A stretch of DNA of 5,962 nucleotides, taken from assembly GCA_023430065.1 (NCBI GenBank), contig JAEZCG010000075.1, forward strand, positions 1 through 5,962. The letters are read 5' to 3'. The stretch is from Pseudomonadota bacterium (GTDB lineage: Bacteria > Pseudomonadota > Gammaproteobacteria > Burkholderiales > SHXO01). A program made the translations under genes and the position numbers. Positions within the stretch are counted from its first letter, which is position 1; every line of letters begins with the position of its first letter. Positions 1-5,962 of this stretch are shown piece by piece. The notes beneath the pieces are model-generated. The model was not told where the DNA came from and searched no databases. It saw nothing but the letters and a program-made list of their open reading frames with translations.

Positions 1-670
1 CCAACGCCTCCGAAGTGCCGTGCCAGGCAACCCGTCCTCGCTCCAGGATGGTGTGATGTTGCGCCAGCGCGATCAGCCGCTCGACGTACTTGTCGATCAC
101 CAGAATCGCCTGGCCGGCCGCACGCAAACCGTGCAGGCACTGCCAGATCTCCTCGCGCACCAACGGCGCCAGTCCCTCGGTGGCCTCGTCCAGCACGAGC
201 AGGTGCGGGTTGGTCATCAGCGCACGGCCGATGGCCAGCATCTGCTGTTCTCCGCCGGACAGCTGATTGCCCATGCTGCGCCGCCGCTCCCGCAGGCGCG
301 GGAACATGTCGTAGACGCGCGGCAGCTCCCAGGGGTCGCCCGAGGCATTGCGCCGGGCGCGGAACGCCACCAGGTTCTCCTCCACCGACAGGTTGGGAAA
401 GATCTGCCGACCCTCCGGAACCCGTGCGAGGCCCGCGCGCGCGATGCGGTCCGCGCTCCAGCGGTCGATGCGCTCGCCGCGGAAGCGGACGCTGCCCGCG
501 CCTGGCCTGAGCAGGCCGAGAATGCTGCGCACTGCGGTCGTCTTGCCCATCCCGTTGCGGCCGAGCAGCGTGACCGCCTCGCCCGCCTCCACCGTCAGGT
601 CGAGGGCGAAGAGCACCTGGCTGGCGCCATAGCCCGCATCGAGGCCGCGCACCTCAAGCAGTGCCGACAA
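1..670 (-). CDS. livF: LivF-type ABC transporter ATPase, C-terminus cut by window edge
   Basis: ATP-hydrolysing subunit of a HAAT-family (branched-chain amino acid type) importer, on the cytoplasmic face and pairing with LivG. About 223 codons are present; LivF proteins are usually 230-240 residues, so only the last ten or so residues and the stop are missing. Visible motifs: Walker A GRNGMGKTT (residues 37-45), Q-loop Q89 in EGRQIF, signature LSGGEQ (137-142), and Walker B LVLDEATEGL (158-167, D161/E162). The H-loop position reads VIDK (D193/K194) instead of the VEQN common in LivF. The start chosen is a TTG at 670-668, giving the family-typical opening MSALLEVRGL; GGGAG lies 6 nt upstream, and no in-frame ATG is available there. 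A GTG at residue 7 is the alternative, but it lacks a spaced ribosome-binding site. The gene overlaps the end of livG by 17 bp, which implies translational coupling. Identity is certain; the start is probable. Confidence 0.93.
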   Translation of the reverse strand, partial: MSALLEVRGLDAGYGASQVLFALDLTVEAGEAVTLLGRNGMGKTTAVRSILGLLRPGAGSVRFRGERIDRWSADRIARAGLARVPEGRQIFPNLSVEENLVAFRARRNASGDPWELPRVYDMFPRLRERRRSMGNQLSGGEQQMLAIGRALMTNPHLLVLDEATEGLAPLVREEIWQCLHGLRAAGQAILVIDKYVERLIALAQHHTILERGRVAWHGTSEAL

Positions 671-1412
671 GCTCGTCTCCCAGGTAGGCCTCGCGCACGC
701 GTGCGTCGTTGCGGACGTCCTGCGGCGTGCCCGTGGCGACGATGCGCCCGGACACCAGCACCGAGATGCGCTGCGCCAGTCTGAACACCGCATCCATGTC
801 GTGCTCCACCAGCACGACGGTGACGTCGCGGGCGAGCTGCTCGATCCATTGCACCATCCGCACGGACTCCTCGGGCCCCATGCCGGCCATCGGCTCGTCG
901 AGCAGCAGCAGCCGCGGACGCACGGCCATGGCCAGGGCCACCTCCAGCGTGCGCTGCTCGCCGTGCGCGAGCGTGCCGGCGACGACGTGCGCCCGCGCCT
1001 CCATTCCCACCCGGGCGAGCAACGCACGCGCGTCGCGTTCGATGCCTGCATCGTGCTTGCCGCGCCCCCAGAAGCGCATGCTCGACCCTGCCGCCGCCTG
1101 TACCGCGAGCGCGGCGTTGTCGAGCACGCTCAGGCGCCGGAAGATGCTGGTGACCTGGTAGGAGCGCACCAGTCCACGCCGGACCCGCTCGTGCATCGGG
1201 GCGCGCGTCACCTCCTTTCCGGCGAACGTGATGCACCCGGCATCGGGTCGCAGCGCACCCGAGATCAGATGCACGAGCGTGGTCTTTCCCGCTCCGTTGG
1301 GTCCGATCAGGGCATGCACCTCGCCCGCCTGCACGGCGAGGTCCACGCCGTCGGCCGCTGCCAGTCCGCCGAAGCGCTTGACCAGTCCGCGCAGGCGCAG
1401 CAAGTCATCCAT
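654..1412 (-). CDS. livG: LivG-type ABC transporter ATPase
   Basis: Second ATPase of the same importer, 252 residues, the normal LivG length. Motifs in order: Walker A GPNGAGKTT (37-45), Q-loop Q86 in SYQVTSIF, signature LAHGEQ (148-153), Walker B LLLLDEP (168-174), and H-loop H204 in VEHD. The insert between Q-loop and signature, plus the MAGMGPEES stretch after Walker B, are typical of LivG rather than LivF. The signature has alanine where most LivG proteins have serine (LSYGE); the motif is otherwise intact. The ATG at 1412-1410 gives the standard opening MDDLLRLRGLVKRFGG, with GGAAGG about 10 nt upstream. The frame stays open further upstream to about 1562, but that part lies inside livM and has no LivG-like sequence. 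Start and livM stop overlap by 8 bp (ATGGATGA). It should form the nucleotide-binding dimer with LivF under LivH/LivM. Confidence 0.96.
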   Translation of the reverse strand: MDDLLRLRGLVKRFGGLAAADGVDLAVQAGEVHALIGPNGAGKTTLVHLISGALRPDAGCITFAGKEVTRAPMHERVRRGLVRSYQVTSIFRRLSVLDNAALAVQAAAGSSMRFWGRGKHDAGIERDARALLARVGMEARAHVVAGTLAHGEQRTLEVALAMAVRPRLLLLDEPMAGMGPEESVRMVQWIEQLARDVTVVLVEHDMDAVFRLAQRISVLVSGRIVATGTPQDVRNDARVREAYLGDELVGTA

Positions 1413-2370
1413 CCCGCGCAGGCCTTCCGATGGCGTGGGCCAGCGTGGCCAGGCCGTTGGGCGCGAACAGCACCACGGCGAGCAGCACCAGCCCCACGCC
1501 CAGCTGCCAGTGGATCGTGTAGGTGGCGAGGATCTCCTCGAGCAGCAGCAGGACCGCCGCACCGGTCACGCCAGCCCAGAGCGTCCCCACGCCACCGAGG
1601 ATGACCATGGTCAGCAGCAGGCCCGACTGCGGCCAGGCCAGCATTCCGGGACTGGCCAACTCGTTCTGGTTGACCAGCAGCGCCCCGCCCAGGCCTGCGA
1701 CCGCGCCGGACACGACGAACGCGACCAGCTTGTAGCGGTACACCGGATAGCCGACCGCCTCCATCCGCGCCTCGTTCTCGCGAATGCCCTGCAGCACGCG
1801 TCCGAAGCGCGAGTTCACCAGCCGCGAGAACGCGAAGAAACCGCAGGCCACCACGGCCAGCACCAGGTAGTAGAACAGCGTGTCCGAGCCGAGGTCCGCC
1901 CCGGGCACCACCACCGAGCGCGCCGGCAGCGGCAGTCCGTCGTCGCCGCCATAGGCCTTGAGCGACACGACCACGAAGTAGGTCATCTGCGCGAAGGCGA
2001 GCGTGATCATGATGAAGTACACGCCACGGGTGCGCAGGCTGACGGCGCCGATGACCAGGGCCGCCAGGCCCGCCACCGCGACCGCCGCCGGCCACGCGAT
2101 CCACGCGGACGTGATGCCGTGCTGCATGAGGATGGCGACGACGTACGCTCCCGTTCCGAGGAAGGCGGCGTGGCCGAAACTCACCATGCCGCCGAATCCG
2201 ACCAGCAGGTTCAGGCTGGTCGCCAGCAGGGCGAAGATGAGAATCCGGCTGGCGAGCACGACGTAGAACGGCTCGTCGATGGCTTGCATCGCGAAGGGGA
2301 AGGCGATGAGCGCAACCAGCAGCGGCAGCGCGACGCGCCCGCGCAGCGGATGATCCAGGCGCACGTCCAT
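1405..2370 (-). CDS. livM: LivM-type ABC transporter permease
   Basis: Integral inner-membrane subunit, 321 residues, the usual LivM size. Hydrophobic segments alternate with short loops from about residue 13 to 310. The hallmark GFGGMVSFGHAAFLGTGAY stretch (58-76) follows TSLNLLVGF. The cytoplasmic EAA-like coupling loop, which contacts the ATPase, is at about 193-210 (LQGIRENEARMEAVGYPV), followed by KLVAFVVSGAVAGLGGAL. The C-terminal LFAPNGL (301-307) is also typical. The ATG at 2370-2368 overlaps the livH stop by one base (TGATG). No Shine-Dalgarno is visible upstream, so translation probably depends on termination-reinitiation from livH. The same frame is open upstream to 2685, but that stretch is antisense-style filler inside livH. 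It pairs with LivH to form the channel; the substrate is not deducible from this subunit. Confidence 0.96.
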   Translation of the reverse strand: MDVRLDHPLRGRVALPLLVALIAFPFAMQAIDEPFYVVLASRILIFALLATSLNLLVGFGGMVSFGHAAFLGTGAYVVAILMQHGITSAWIAWPAAVAVAGLAALVIGAVSLRTRGVYFIMITLAFAQMTYFVVVSLKAYGGDDGLPLPARSVVVPGADLGSDTLFYYLVLAVVACGFFAFSRLVNSRFGRVLQGIRENEARMEAVGYPVYRYKLVAFVVSGAVAGLGGALLVNQNELASPGMLAWPQSGLLLTMVILGGVGTLWAGVTGAAVLLLLEEILATYTIHWQLGVGLVLLAVVLFAPNGLATLAHAIGRPARDG

Positions 2371-3290
2371 CAGCCGCGCGCCGGAAACAGCCCCTGCGGA
2401 CGCCAGAACAGCACGCCCGCCATCAGCACGTAGATGAGGATCGAGGCGAGGGACGGACCCAGGTCGCCAGCCACCGCCGGCGGCAGCACCGCGCGCAACG
2501 ACATGGGCAGCAGGGTCCTGCCGAGCGTGTCCACGATGCCGACGATGAGCGCCCCCGCCAGCGCGCCGCGGATCGAACCGATGCCGCCGATGACGATCAC
2601 CACGAATGCGAGGATGAGAATGCTCTCGCCCATCCCCACCTGCACCGCGAGCAGGGGCCCGAGCAGCGCGCCGGCCAGCGCGCACAGCGCGGCGCCGATC
2701 CCGAACACCACCGTGAACAGCGCCTTGACGTTCACCCCCATGGACAGCGCCATCTCGCGGTTGGACGCGCCCGCGCGCACCAGCATGCCGACACGCGTCT
2801 TCGCCACCAGCACATACAGCAACACGGCCACGGCCAGTCCCACGCCGATGATGACGAGGCGATACGCCGGATAGAAGAAGTCGGGGGCGAGTTCGACCGG
2901 ACCGGCGAGCAGCTCGGGTGGATTGAGGGTGAGCGCCTGCGGCCCGAACAGGATGCGCATCACCTCGTTGGCGATCAGCAGCAACGCGAAGGTGGCGAGC
3001 ACCTGCGACAGGTGATCGCGCGCGTACAGCCGGCGCAGGATCGACATCTCCAGCAGCATGCCGATCGCCGCGGTGCCCGCCAGCGCCACGATCACGGCCA
3101 GCAGGTACGACCCGCTGCTTCCGAGCACGAGCGCGGCGAGATAGGCACCGATCATGTAGAGAGACCCGTGTGCCAGGTTGATCATGTCCATGATCCCGAA
3201 CACGAGCGTGAGCCCGGCGGCGAGCAGGAACAGCATCAAGCCGAACTGAAGCCCGTTGAGGCCTTGTTCGAGGAAGAGGATGAGGTCCAT
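2370..3290 (-). CDS. livH: LivH-type ABC transporter permease
   Basis: Inner-membrane permease partner of LivM, 306 residues, standard for LivH. Family landmarks: the opening LEQGLNGLQFGLMLFLLAAGLTLVFG region; FGIMDMINLAHGSLYMIGAY (31-50); the cytoplasmic EAA-like coupling loop TRVGMLVRAGASNREMALSM (165-184) with MGVNV after it; GGIGSIRGALAGALIVGIVD (235-254); and a C-terminal FWRPQGLFP (295-303). Several hydrophobic helices separate these. The ATG at 3290-3288 gives the normal LivH beginning MDLILFLEQ. It lies 28 bp after the stop of the binding-protein gene. No convincing Shine-Dalgarno occurs in that gap (a lone AGG sits too far away), so expression of the permease may be lower than that of the binding protein, as is common for such operons. 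No frameshift or truncation is seen. Confidence 0.96.
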   Translation of the reverse strand: MDLILFLEQGLNGLQFGLMLFLLAAGLTLVFGIMDMINLAHGSLYMIGAYLAALVLGSSGSYLLAVIVALAGTAAIGMLLEMSILRRLYARDHLSQVLATFALLLIANEVMRILFGPQALTLNPPELLAGPVELAPDFFYPAYRLVIIGVGLAVAVLLYVLVAKTRVGMLVRAGASNREMALSMGVNVKALFTVVFGIGAALCALAGALLGPLLAVQVGMGESILILAFVVIVIGGIGSIRGALAGALIVGIVDTLGRTLLPMSLRAVLPPAVAGDLGPSLASILIYVLMAGVLFWRPQGLFPARG

Positions 3291-3318
3291 GACTGGGCTG
3301 AGGACGCGGCGGGCGCCT

Positions 3319-4488
3319 CTATTTCATCCTGCACTCGGCCGCGTAGAAGTCCTCGTGTGCGGTCAGGACGGTGGACACGAGCTTGTTGGTGAGCTTGCCG
3401 TCTGCGTCTTTCACCACCTGCCGCAGGTAGTAGTTCTGGATGGGCACGTGGTTGACGTTGAACCTGAAGGCACCGCGCACCGACTGGAAGTTCGCGGCCT
3501 CCAGCGCCTTGCGCAGTGCGGGCTTGTCCTCGATGCGTCCGTTGACCGCGCGCACGGCCGCATCGATGAGCAGCGCGGCGTCATACCCCTGCGAGGCGTA
3601 CAACGTCGGGGTGCGCCGGTACCGCTCCCGGAACGCAGCGACGAAGCGCCGGTTCTGCGGATTGTCCAGGTCGTGCGCCCACTGCGCGGTGTTGAACATG
3701 CCCAGCATCGGCGCGCCGACCGCCTTGATGATGTCCTCGTCCGCGGAGAATCCGGGACCGACCAGGGCGATGCTGCGATTCAAGCCGGCGGCGTGATACT
3801 GCTTGATGAAGTTCACGCCCATCCCGCCCGGCAGGAAGATGTAGACCGCCTGCGGCCTGGCTGCGCGCAGCTGCGCCAATTCGGCGGCGTAGTCGAGCTG
3901 TCCGAGCTTGGTATAGATCTCGTCGATCACGGCGCCCTTGAAGAAGCGCTTGAAGCCGGTCAGCGCATCCTTCCCCGCCGGATAGTTGGGTGCGATGAGC
4001 ACCACGCTCTCGTAGCCCTTGTCGGCGACGAACTTCCCGGCCGCCTCGTGCGCGCCGTCGTTCTGCCAGGAGGTGCTGAAGAACCAGGGGCTGCAGCCCT
4101 TGCCGGACAGCTGCGAAGGTGTGGAATTGGCGCTGATCAGCCAGGTCTGCGCGTCGAACACAGCCGGAGCCACCGCCAGCATGACGTTGGTGAAGACGAT
4201 GCCCGTGACGATATCGACGCGGTCCTTCTTGATCAGGCGCTCCACCAGCTGCTTGCCCGTATCGGCGCTCTGCTGGTCGTCGCCCACGATCAGTTCGACG
4301 GCGAGTCCGCCCAGTTTGCCGCCGTTCTGCTGCATCGCCAGCGCAAACCCGTCGCGAATGTCGAGCCCGAGCGCGGCCGACGGACCGGACAGCGTGCTGA
4401 GAAATCCCACCTTGAGGCGGTCGGCGGCGGTCGCGGGGCCTGCGCCCAGAAGCAGCAGCGCCGCGAGCGCGGCAACCAGCATTCTCAT
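3319..4488 (-). CDS. Periplasmic substrate-binding protein of Liv-type ABC importer
   Basis: Captures the substrate in the periplasm and delivers it to LivHM. 389 residues, type I periplasmic-binding fold (Peripla_BP_6 / LivK-like). A signal peptide is clear: MRM, a hydrophobic core LVAALAALLLLGAG (4-17), then a PATA-A cleavage site after about residue 21; there is no lipobox. The mature start RLKVGFLSTLSGPSAALG is typical of the fold, with GDDQQSADTGKQLVERLI at 69-86 and GYDAALLIDAAVRA near the end. Two cysteines, C132 and C386 (AAECRMK terminus), may form a disulfide. Phrases such as YPAGKDALTGFKRFF and FLPGGMGVNFIKQY recall the binding-protein branch linked to nitrobenzoate/aromatic catabolism (PBP1_Nba-like, from memory), so the ligand may be an aromatic or other organic acid rather than leucine. 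The ATG at 4488 has an excellent AGGGGGAG 6 nt upstream; the Met at residue 3 is the weaker alternative. It is the first gene of the transporter operon. Confidence 0.95.
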   Translation of the reverse strand: MRMLVAALAALLLLGAGPATAADRLKVGFLSTLSGPSAALGLDIRDGFALAMQQNGGKLGGLAVELIVGDDQQSADTGKQLVERLIKKDRVDIVTGIVFTNVMLAVAPAVFDAQTWLISANSTPSQLSGKGCSPWFFSTSWQNDGAHEAAGKFVADKGYESVVLIAPNYPAGKDALTGFKRFFKGAVIDEIYTKLGQLDYAAELAQLRAARPQAVYIFLPGGMGVNFIKQYHAAGLNRSIALVGPGFSADEDIIKAVGAPMLGMFNTAQWAHDLDNPQNRRFVAAFRERYRRTPTLYASQGYDAALLIDAAVRAVNGRIEDKPALRKALEAANFQSVRGAFRFNVNHVPIQNYYLRQVVKDADGKLTNKLVSTVLTAHEDFYAAECRMK

Positions 4489-4490
4489 CG

Positions 4491-4500
4491 GATTCTCCCC
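4491..4500 (-). promoter_or_regulatory. Strong Shine-Dalgarno of the binding-protein gene
   Basis: On the minus strand this reads as a purine run containing AGGGGGAG, ending 6 nt before the ATG at 4488. It is the strongest ribosome-binding site in the window and fixes the start of the binding-protein gene. That fits the higher amounts of binding protein that such importers need relative to their membrane subunits. Confidence 0.8.
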
Positions 4501-4519
4501 CTCGTTCTTGTTGTGCCGG

Positions 4520-4540
4520 TCCCGGCCGACGATGCCGGGA
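4520..4540. repeat. 7-bp inverted repeat next to the predicted -10 box
   Basis: The arms TCCCGGC (4520-4526) and GCCGGGA (4534-4540) are perfect inverted repeats around a 7-nt spacer. They sit directly downstream of the TATGAT box and would overlap the predicted transcription start. This could be an operator half-site pair or a leader hairpin. No U-tract follows on either strand, so it is not a standard intrinsic terminator. GC-only arms in GC-rich DNA make chance a real possibility. Confidence 0.35.
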
Positions 4541-4546
4541 ATCATA
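4541..4546 (-). promoter_or_regulatory. Possible -10 element for the transporter operon
   Basis: The minus strand reads TATGAT, a five-of-six match to the sigma-70 -10 consensus, within an otherwise very GC-rich 131-bp gap. The implied start near 4534 would leave a leader of about 46 nt before the binding-protein ATG. No convincing -35 hexamer occurs at 16-18 bp spacing (the 17-bp position reads CGGGTC), so the promoter would need an activator or is a chance match. Its position in the only sizeable gene-free gap is the main support. Confidence 0.4.
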
Positions 4547-4566
4547 ACCCAGGGTGAACGGCGGAC

Positions 4567-4584
4567 CCGGGAACCGAGCCCCGG
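4567..4584. repeat. Short inverted repeat after the DUF2059-like gene
   Basis: CCGGG (4567-4571) and CCCGG (4580-4584) can pair with an 8-nt loop, about 35 nt beyond the stop of the exported-protein gene. It might help end transcription of the chaperone unit, but the stem is only 5 bp and no T-run follows on the minus strand, so any terminator role would have to be Rho-assisted. Nothing else of note lies in 4585-4619. Confidence 0.2.
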
Positions 4585-4619
4585 AAGACAGGAGGCGGAC
4601 GCGACCGAAGCGCGCAGAC

Positions 4620-5081
4620 CTAGGGCGAGGTGAACAGGGGAGCGAGTTCCGGATGGGCGATCGCGGCGGCGAGCAACTCGCGGCCGAGTAGGCTCTGCAG
4701 CAGGTCCTCCTTGGCGACGATGGAGCGCCCCTCGTCCGTGGCCAGCATGCGGGCCAGGAACTCCAGTTCCGCGACCGTGTACGCCTGCGCCATGCTGCGC
4801 ACGATGACGCCGCGCACGATGCCGATCACCTGCGGATCCTGCAGCGCATCGAGCGATGCCTGGTAGCGATCCTCCGGCAACGACGCGAGCGCGCGATACA
4901 GCTGGCGGGTGGCGAGCTCCCGGTAGGCCGGAAGCTCGAACAGGCGTTCGGCCGCGCGCAGGGTGTCCGGCGCCACGGGCGCCGGCTGCGGCACCTCCTG
5001 CTGCGCGCCGACGGCGTGCGCCACCGTCAGCCACGCCACGAGCCCGACGCACACCATGGCACGGCGCAGGCACGCGCTCAT
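4620..5081 (-). CDS. Small exported protein, DUF2059-like
   Basis: 153 residues with an N-terminal signal peptide: RR at 6-7, hydrophobic core AMVCVGLVAWLTVAHAV, and probable cleavage after A26 (VGA-QQ). The mature protein is about 127 residues and largely helical by composition; I see no membrane segment after the signal and no cysteines. The stretch AYTVAELEFLARMLATDEGR (100-119) matches the DUF2059 pattern of a helix with T-x-x-E-L followed by a small-residue turn, hence the tentative family call; family function is unknown. The ATG at 5081 is preferred over an in-frame ATG at 5111: it has AGGTG 5 nt upstream, overlaps the cbpM stop as ATGA, and puts the signal peptide at the true N-terminus. 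The gene is therefore translationally coupled to cbpM, although its product should be periplasmic while CbpA/CbpM are cytosolic. No role is assigned. Confidence 0.82.
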   Translation of the reverse strand: MSACLRRAMVCVGLVAWLTVAHAVGAQQEVPQPAPVAPDTLRAAERLFELPAYRELATRQLYRALASLPEDRYQASLDALQDPQVIGIVRGVIVRSMAQAYTVAELEFLARMLATDEGRSIVAKEDLLQSLLGRELLAAAIAHPELAPLFTSP

Positions 5082-5389
5082 CGCAGCACCTGGGCGCGCA
5101 GGTGCGCGCATTCCTGTTCCAGATCGTCGATGCGCTCGAGCAGGGCCGCGACCAGGGCAATCCCGGCGATGTCCAGACCGAAGTCCAGACGCAGGCGTGC
5201 GGCACGCCGGCCGAGTGCGATGCAGCGTGCCGAGTAGCGCCAGCGTCCGGCCGTCCCGGACAGCGGCTCGAACACGCCGTACTCGGTCAGTTCCACCACT
5301 TCGGCGCCGGTCAGCCCGGTGGATCGGGCCAACTCCTCCAGATCCACCTCGAGGTGCTCGGCGAGCAGGGACGCGAGTTCGCTGCTCAT
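5078..5389 (-). CDS. cbpM: CbpM, MerR-like modulator of the co-chaperone CbpA
   Basis: 103-residue cytosolic protein. In the known family, CbpM binds the J-domain of CbpA and blocks its co-chaperone activity with DnaK. Sequence support: an N-terminal MerR-like helix-turn-helix with the family-typical ELTEYGVFEP (33-42), then GRWRYSARCIALGRRAARLR, LDFGLDIAGIALV (68-80), and a C-terminal coiled-coil-like helix ALLERIDDLEQE (82-93). The length is normal for CbpM (about 100). It starts with ATG at 5389, 6 bp after the cbpA stop; the Shine-Dalgarno is weak, so coupling to cbpA translation is likely. Its stop overlaps the start of the next gene by 4 bp. The location directly behind a CbpA-type gene is the standard arrangement and strengthens the assignment. 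Confidence 0.9.
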   Translation of the reverse strand: MSSELASLLAEHLEVDLEELARSTGLTGAEVVELTEYGVFEPLSGTAGRWRYSARCIALGRRAARLRLDFGLDIAGIALVAALLERIDDLEQECAHLRAQVLR

Positions 5390-5395
5390 GACCGT

Positions 5396-5962
5396 CTATC
5401 CGAAGTGGGCGCGGGGATTGAACGACGAGGCCTGCGCGAGCTCACGGTACAACTCCTTCTCGCGCTCGCTCAACACCGACGGCGTGACCACCTGGAGCAC
5501 CGCGAACAAGTCACCGTGTTCCTCGCTCTTCGGCCGCGGCAGTCCGCGTCCGCGTACGCGCAGCTTCTGCCCGGCGCGCGACCCCGGCGGAACCTTCAGC
5601 GTGACCCGTCCGGTCAGCGTCGGGATGTCCACGTTGGCGCCCAGCGCTGCTTCCCACGGCGCGATCGGCACTTCCAGGTAGAGGTCGTGGCCGGTGACCT
5701 TGAACAGCTCGTGCGGTCGCAGACTGATGTTGAGGTACAAGTCGCCTGCCGGAGCGCCCCCCTGCCCCGGCGCGCCCTTTCCGGGAACGCGCAGGCGCTG
5801 GCCGTCGCTCGCCCCCTTGGGAATCCGGACCTTGGTCGTGCGGGTCACCCGCTGCAGCCGCCCGTCAGGCTGCATCTGTGTAAAGCTCAGCGGAATCTCG
5901 ACCTCGGTTGCGCGCAGCAGATCGTCGATCCCCACCGTGACGGTGACCTCGGCATCCTGGCC
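5396..5962 (-). CDS. cbpA: CbpA-type DnaJ co-chaperone, C-terminal part (start outside window)
   Basis: The final 188 residues and stop are present; the J-domain and Gly/Phe linker, roughly 120-130 residues, lie beyond the right edge. The visible part holds the two substrate-binding beta-barrel domains: C-terminal domain I from GQDAEVTVTVGIDDLL (1-16) through KVRIPKGASDGQRLRVPGKG (44-63) and GDLYLNISLRPH, then domain II with GHDLYLEVPIAPWEAALGA (91-109), VDIPTLTGRVTLKVPPGS and GQKLRVRGRGLP. A C-terminal dimerisation-type helix (LSEREKELYRELA) and the terminus SSFNPRAHFG follow. There is no CxxCxGxG zinc-finger repeat where classical DnaJ would show one near or between these parts, and cbpM follows, so CbpA rather than DnaJ is the call. 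It acts with DnaK in protein folding and, in E. coli, also binds curved DNA. An apparent GTG start near 5935 is internal. Confidence 0.92.
   Translation of the reverse strand, partial: GQDAEVTVTVGIDDLLRATEVEIPLSFTQMQPDGRLQRVTRTTKVRIPKGASDGQRLRVPGKGAPGQGGAPAGDLYLNISLRPHELFKVTGHDLYLEVPIAPWEAALGANVDIPTLTGRVTLKVPPGSRAGQKLRVRGRGLPRPKSEEHGDLFAVLQVVTPSVLSEREKELYRELAQASSFNPRAHFG

Noticed and set aside
1228..2433. 401-residue open frame on the plus strand opposite livM/livG
   Set aside because: Low-complexity Arg/His/Gln/Asp-rich translation spanning two real genes in antisense; a high-GC shadow.
2371..2685. Upstream extension of livM to 426 residues
   Set aside because: The extension lies within livH in another frame and is Arg/Ala/Gly filler. 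The ATG at 2370 gives a normal LivM length and a TGATG junction.
4520..4540. Intrinsic terminator after the chaperone unit
   Set aside because: The stem is not followed by a U-tract on the minus strand, and it lies downstream of the likely promoter of the next operon.
3256..4557. 433-residue open frame on the plus strand opposite the binding-protein gene
   Set aside because: It is antisense to a clear coding gene, its composition is rich in His/Arg/Gln/Gly with no recognisable domain, and it arises from GC-biased third positions of the true gene.
4489..5205. Upstream extension of the binding-protein frame to give a 628-residue protein
   Set aside because: The extra part runs through the intergenic gap and the exported-protein gene out of frame. 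The real start has a strong ribosome-binding site followed at once by a signal peptide.
5933..5935. GTG at 5935 as the start of a short DnaJ-like protein
   Set aside because: The frame continues upstream with GQDAEVTVTV, a standard CbpA domain I beginning, so the GTG is an internal valine and the gene continues past the edge.

Overview
The window is a compact, GC-rich (about two thirds G+C by eye) bacterial chromosomal segment. Every supported gene lies on the minus strand, so transcription runs from high to low coordinates. High GC, TTG/GTG-tolerant starts, a cbpA-cbpM pair and a complete HAAT/Liv-type ABC transporter operon suggest a proteobacterium, most likely beta- or gammaproteobacterial. 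No marker in the window fixes the genus.

Layout in the direction of transcription: (1) the C-terminal part of a CbpA-type DnaJ co-chaperone, whose start lies beyond the right edge; (2) cbpM, its small MerR-like modulator, 6 bp downstream; (3) a small exported protein resembling DUF2059, which overlaps cbpM by 4 bp (ATGA); (4) a 131-bp intergenic gap with a possible -10 element, a 7-bp inverted repeat and a strong Shine-Dalgarno; (5) a periplasmic substrate-binding protein; (6) livH and (7) livM, the two permeases; (8) livG and (9) livF, the two ATPases, livF being cut at the left edge a little before its stop.

Genes 5-9 encode a complete import system: one binding protein, a LivH/LivM heterodimeric channel and a LivG/LivF ATPase pair. 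Spacing is tight (28-bp gap, then overlaps of 1, 8 and 17 bp), so this is one transcription unit with translational coupling. The substrate cannot be read from the sequence. Branched-chain amino acids are the default name, but the binding protein looks more like the branch found near aromatic or organic-acid catabolism genes. Genes 1-3 form a separate, apparently co-transcribed chaperone-related unit.

The large opposite-strand reading frames are coding shadows typical of high-GC DNA. I found no mobile element, CRISPR array, RNA gene or clear novel system. The points most worth a second look are the secreted DUF2059-like protein coupled to cbpM, the inverted repeat at the predicted transcription start of the transporter operon, and the divergent motifs in the two ATPases.
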